Assembly (NCBI RefSeq): GCF_000518205.1
Contig: NZ_JADD01000020.1
Location: 1-45,056, forward strand
Source: Hutsoniella sourekii ATCC 700629
Lineage (GTDB): Bacteria > Bacillota > Bacilli > Lactobacillales > Aerococcaceae
Length of the DNA: 45,056 bases
Direction: 5' to 3'
Part shown: positions 44,500-45,056 of the stretch, piece after piece
Numbering within the stretch: the stretch's first letter is position 1
How the letters are laid out: the number at the start of each line of letters is the position of its first letter
Program-made: the position numbers and the translations under genes
The notes under the pieces: model-generated
Told to the model about the DNA's origin: nothing
What the model saw: only the letters and a program-made list of their open reading frames with translations
The model's database searches: none

Positions 44500-44712
44500 T
44501 TGGCTAGTAAGTCTTTAGGTATTTCCAGCGAGATAATGTAGGTGAAAGATTATCAATAGCTAAAGACTGAATCGCACCAATGAGATGCATCTTAGGATGC
44601 CGCTTGAAGGCGTTATTTTAATGAGTGATAGTAAGGAATACTATTAATGTAGAGTGGTACCACGGATTTTGTTCGTCTCTATTTTGGTTTAACCAAAATA
44701 GAGACCTTTTTA
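44500..44712 (+). ncRNA. T-box riboswitch, specifier CGC (Arg)
   Basis: Stem I has base TTGG/CCAA (44500-44503, 44577-44580). The specifier loop is AGTA on the 5' side (44506-44509) and GAAT-CGC-A on the 3' side (44569-44576), and AGTCTTTAG pairs with CTAAAGACT above it. By analogy with well-studied T-boxes, where the triplet follows GAAN, the specifier is CGC, arginine; ATC (Ile), one frame over, is the main alternative. The antiterminator carries GAGTGGTACCACGG near 44651-44664. No aminoacyl-tRNA synthetase or arginine gene follows in the window; the next gene is the end of a minus-strand transposase. The rest of 44389-44747 shows no gene. Confidence 0.92.
44675..44712 (+). terminator. T-box terminator
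   Basis: GTCTCTATTTTGGTT (44675-44689) pairs with AACCAAAATAGAGAC (44691-44705), followed by CTTTTTA. This is the terminator that the T-box antiterminator would compete with. Confidence 0.92.
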
Positions 44713-44747
44713 TTTAAATGATAAATTGCAATAAATACTGCGACAAA

Positions 44748-45056
44748 TTAATTCATCTTTTCAAGTTCGTGCATTAGTATCTCAAACGGCGTTTTAAAAC
44801 CTAAACATTTACGAGGGCGATTGTTTAATAGCCATAAGGCCTCATATAAATCTCTTAAGTTTATCCTGGCCAAATCAGTTTTCTTGGGAAAGAATTCTCT
44901 TAATAAACCGTTTGAATTTTCATTTGACCCTCGTTGCCACGCGCTATAGGCATCAGCAAAATAGAAATCGATTCCTTTTTCCTCCACCTTTGGATAACAA
45001 GCAAACTCTTTGCCACGATCAGACGTAAACGTTTTTAAAGCTTTCAATGGAAAGGA
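44748..45056 (-). CDS. IS30-family transposase, C-terminal part
   Basis: The minus strand is open from the window edge (45056) to TAA at 44748-44750, 102 codons. TSDRGKEF carries the second catalytic Asp of the DDE domain and QRGSNENSNGLLREFFPK the Glu region of IS30 transposases; NNRPRKCLGFKTPFEIL is the classic end. The gene continues beyond the window, so whether it is intact is unknown. AT-rich sequence at about 44718-44747 (ATAAATTGCAATAAATACTG) may hold the terminal inverted repeat of the element; the other end is not visible. Confidence 0.93.
   Translation of the reverse strand, partial: SFPLKALKTFTSDRGKEFACYPKVEEKGIDFYFADAYSAWQRGSNENSNGLLREFFPKKTDLARINLRDLYEALWLLNNRPRKCLGFKTPFEILMHELEKMN

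Overview
The window reads as chromosomal DNA of a low-GC Gram-positive bacterium of the order Lactobacillales. The evidence is strong AGGAGG-type ribosome binding sites with some TTG/GTG starts, a DnaE with a decayed PHP metal site, EcfAA/EcfT transporters, an SAG1386/EF1546-type LysM protein, an LPxTG surface protein, and FMN and T-box riboswitches. Gene content and order (mutS-mutL, ruvAB-queA, pfkA-pyk, scpAB-rluB, cmk-rpsA-der-hup, ypiA-ypiB-cca-dinG-ypmB-dnaD) suggest Aerococcaceae or a near relative. The family is an inference from gene content; no database was searched.

Layout: (1) 1-162, the start of a transposase gene cut by the window edge. (2) 354-3515, a small carbohydrate cassette with a CcpA-like site: FGGY sugar kinase, GntP-type permease and a lone PTS IIB-like protein. 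(3) 3629-11252, DNA repair and tRNA modification: mutS, mutL, msrB, ruvA, ruvB, queA. (4) 11308-17586, dnaE, then the glycolytic pair pfkA-pyk behind a cre-like site. (5) 17696-23245, cvfB-xerD-deoB and ribT-scpA-scpB-rluB. (6) 23312-24265, an FMN riboswitch and the riboflavin S-component ribU. (7) 24418-29127, a LysM membrane protein, cmk, rpsA, der and the HU gene. (8) 29239-36109, ypiA, ypiB, cca, dinG, ypmB and dnaD. (9) 36252-37517, a secreted LysM protein with a metallopeptidase-like C-terminus. (10) 37614-40295 on the minus strand, an ECF transporter operon. (11) 40440-42226, an SOS-type Y-family polymerase with a YolD-like partner. (12) 42330-44388, an LPxTG surface protein and a thioredoxin-like protein. 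(13) 44500-44712, a T-box leader whose specifier reads CGC (Arg), followed directly by the end of an IS30-family transposase on the opposite strand.

Most genes are housekeeping and ordinary. They cover genome maintenance (MutSL, RuvAB, XerD, ScpAB, HU, DnaD, DnaE), RNA and translation (RpsA, Der, Cca, QueA, RluB, CvfB, YpiB) and glycolysis. Sequences resembling sliding-clamp-binding motifs are visible in MutS, MutL, DnaE and the Y-family polymerase.

The points most worth a second look are: a DinG protein with an intact DEDDh exonuclease but no recognisable helicase motifs; the Arg-type T-box stranded next to an insertion sequence; the FGGY/GntP/orphan-IIB cassette; the unrecognised LPxTG coiled-coil protein; WalR-like boxes in front of both LysM genes; and leader structures upstream of ribU and rpsA. 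I saw no clearly novel defence or mobile system, no CRISPR array, and no tRNA or rRNA gene.
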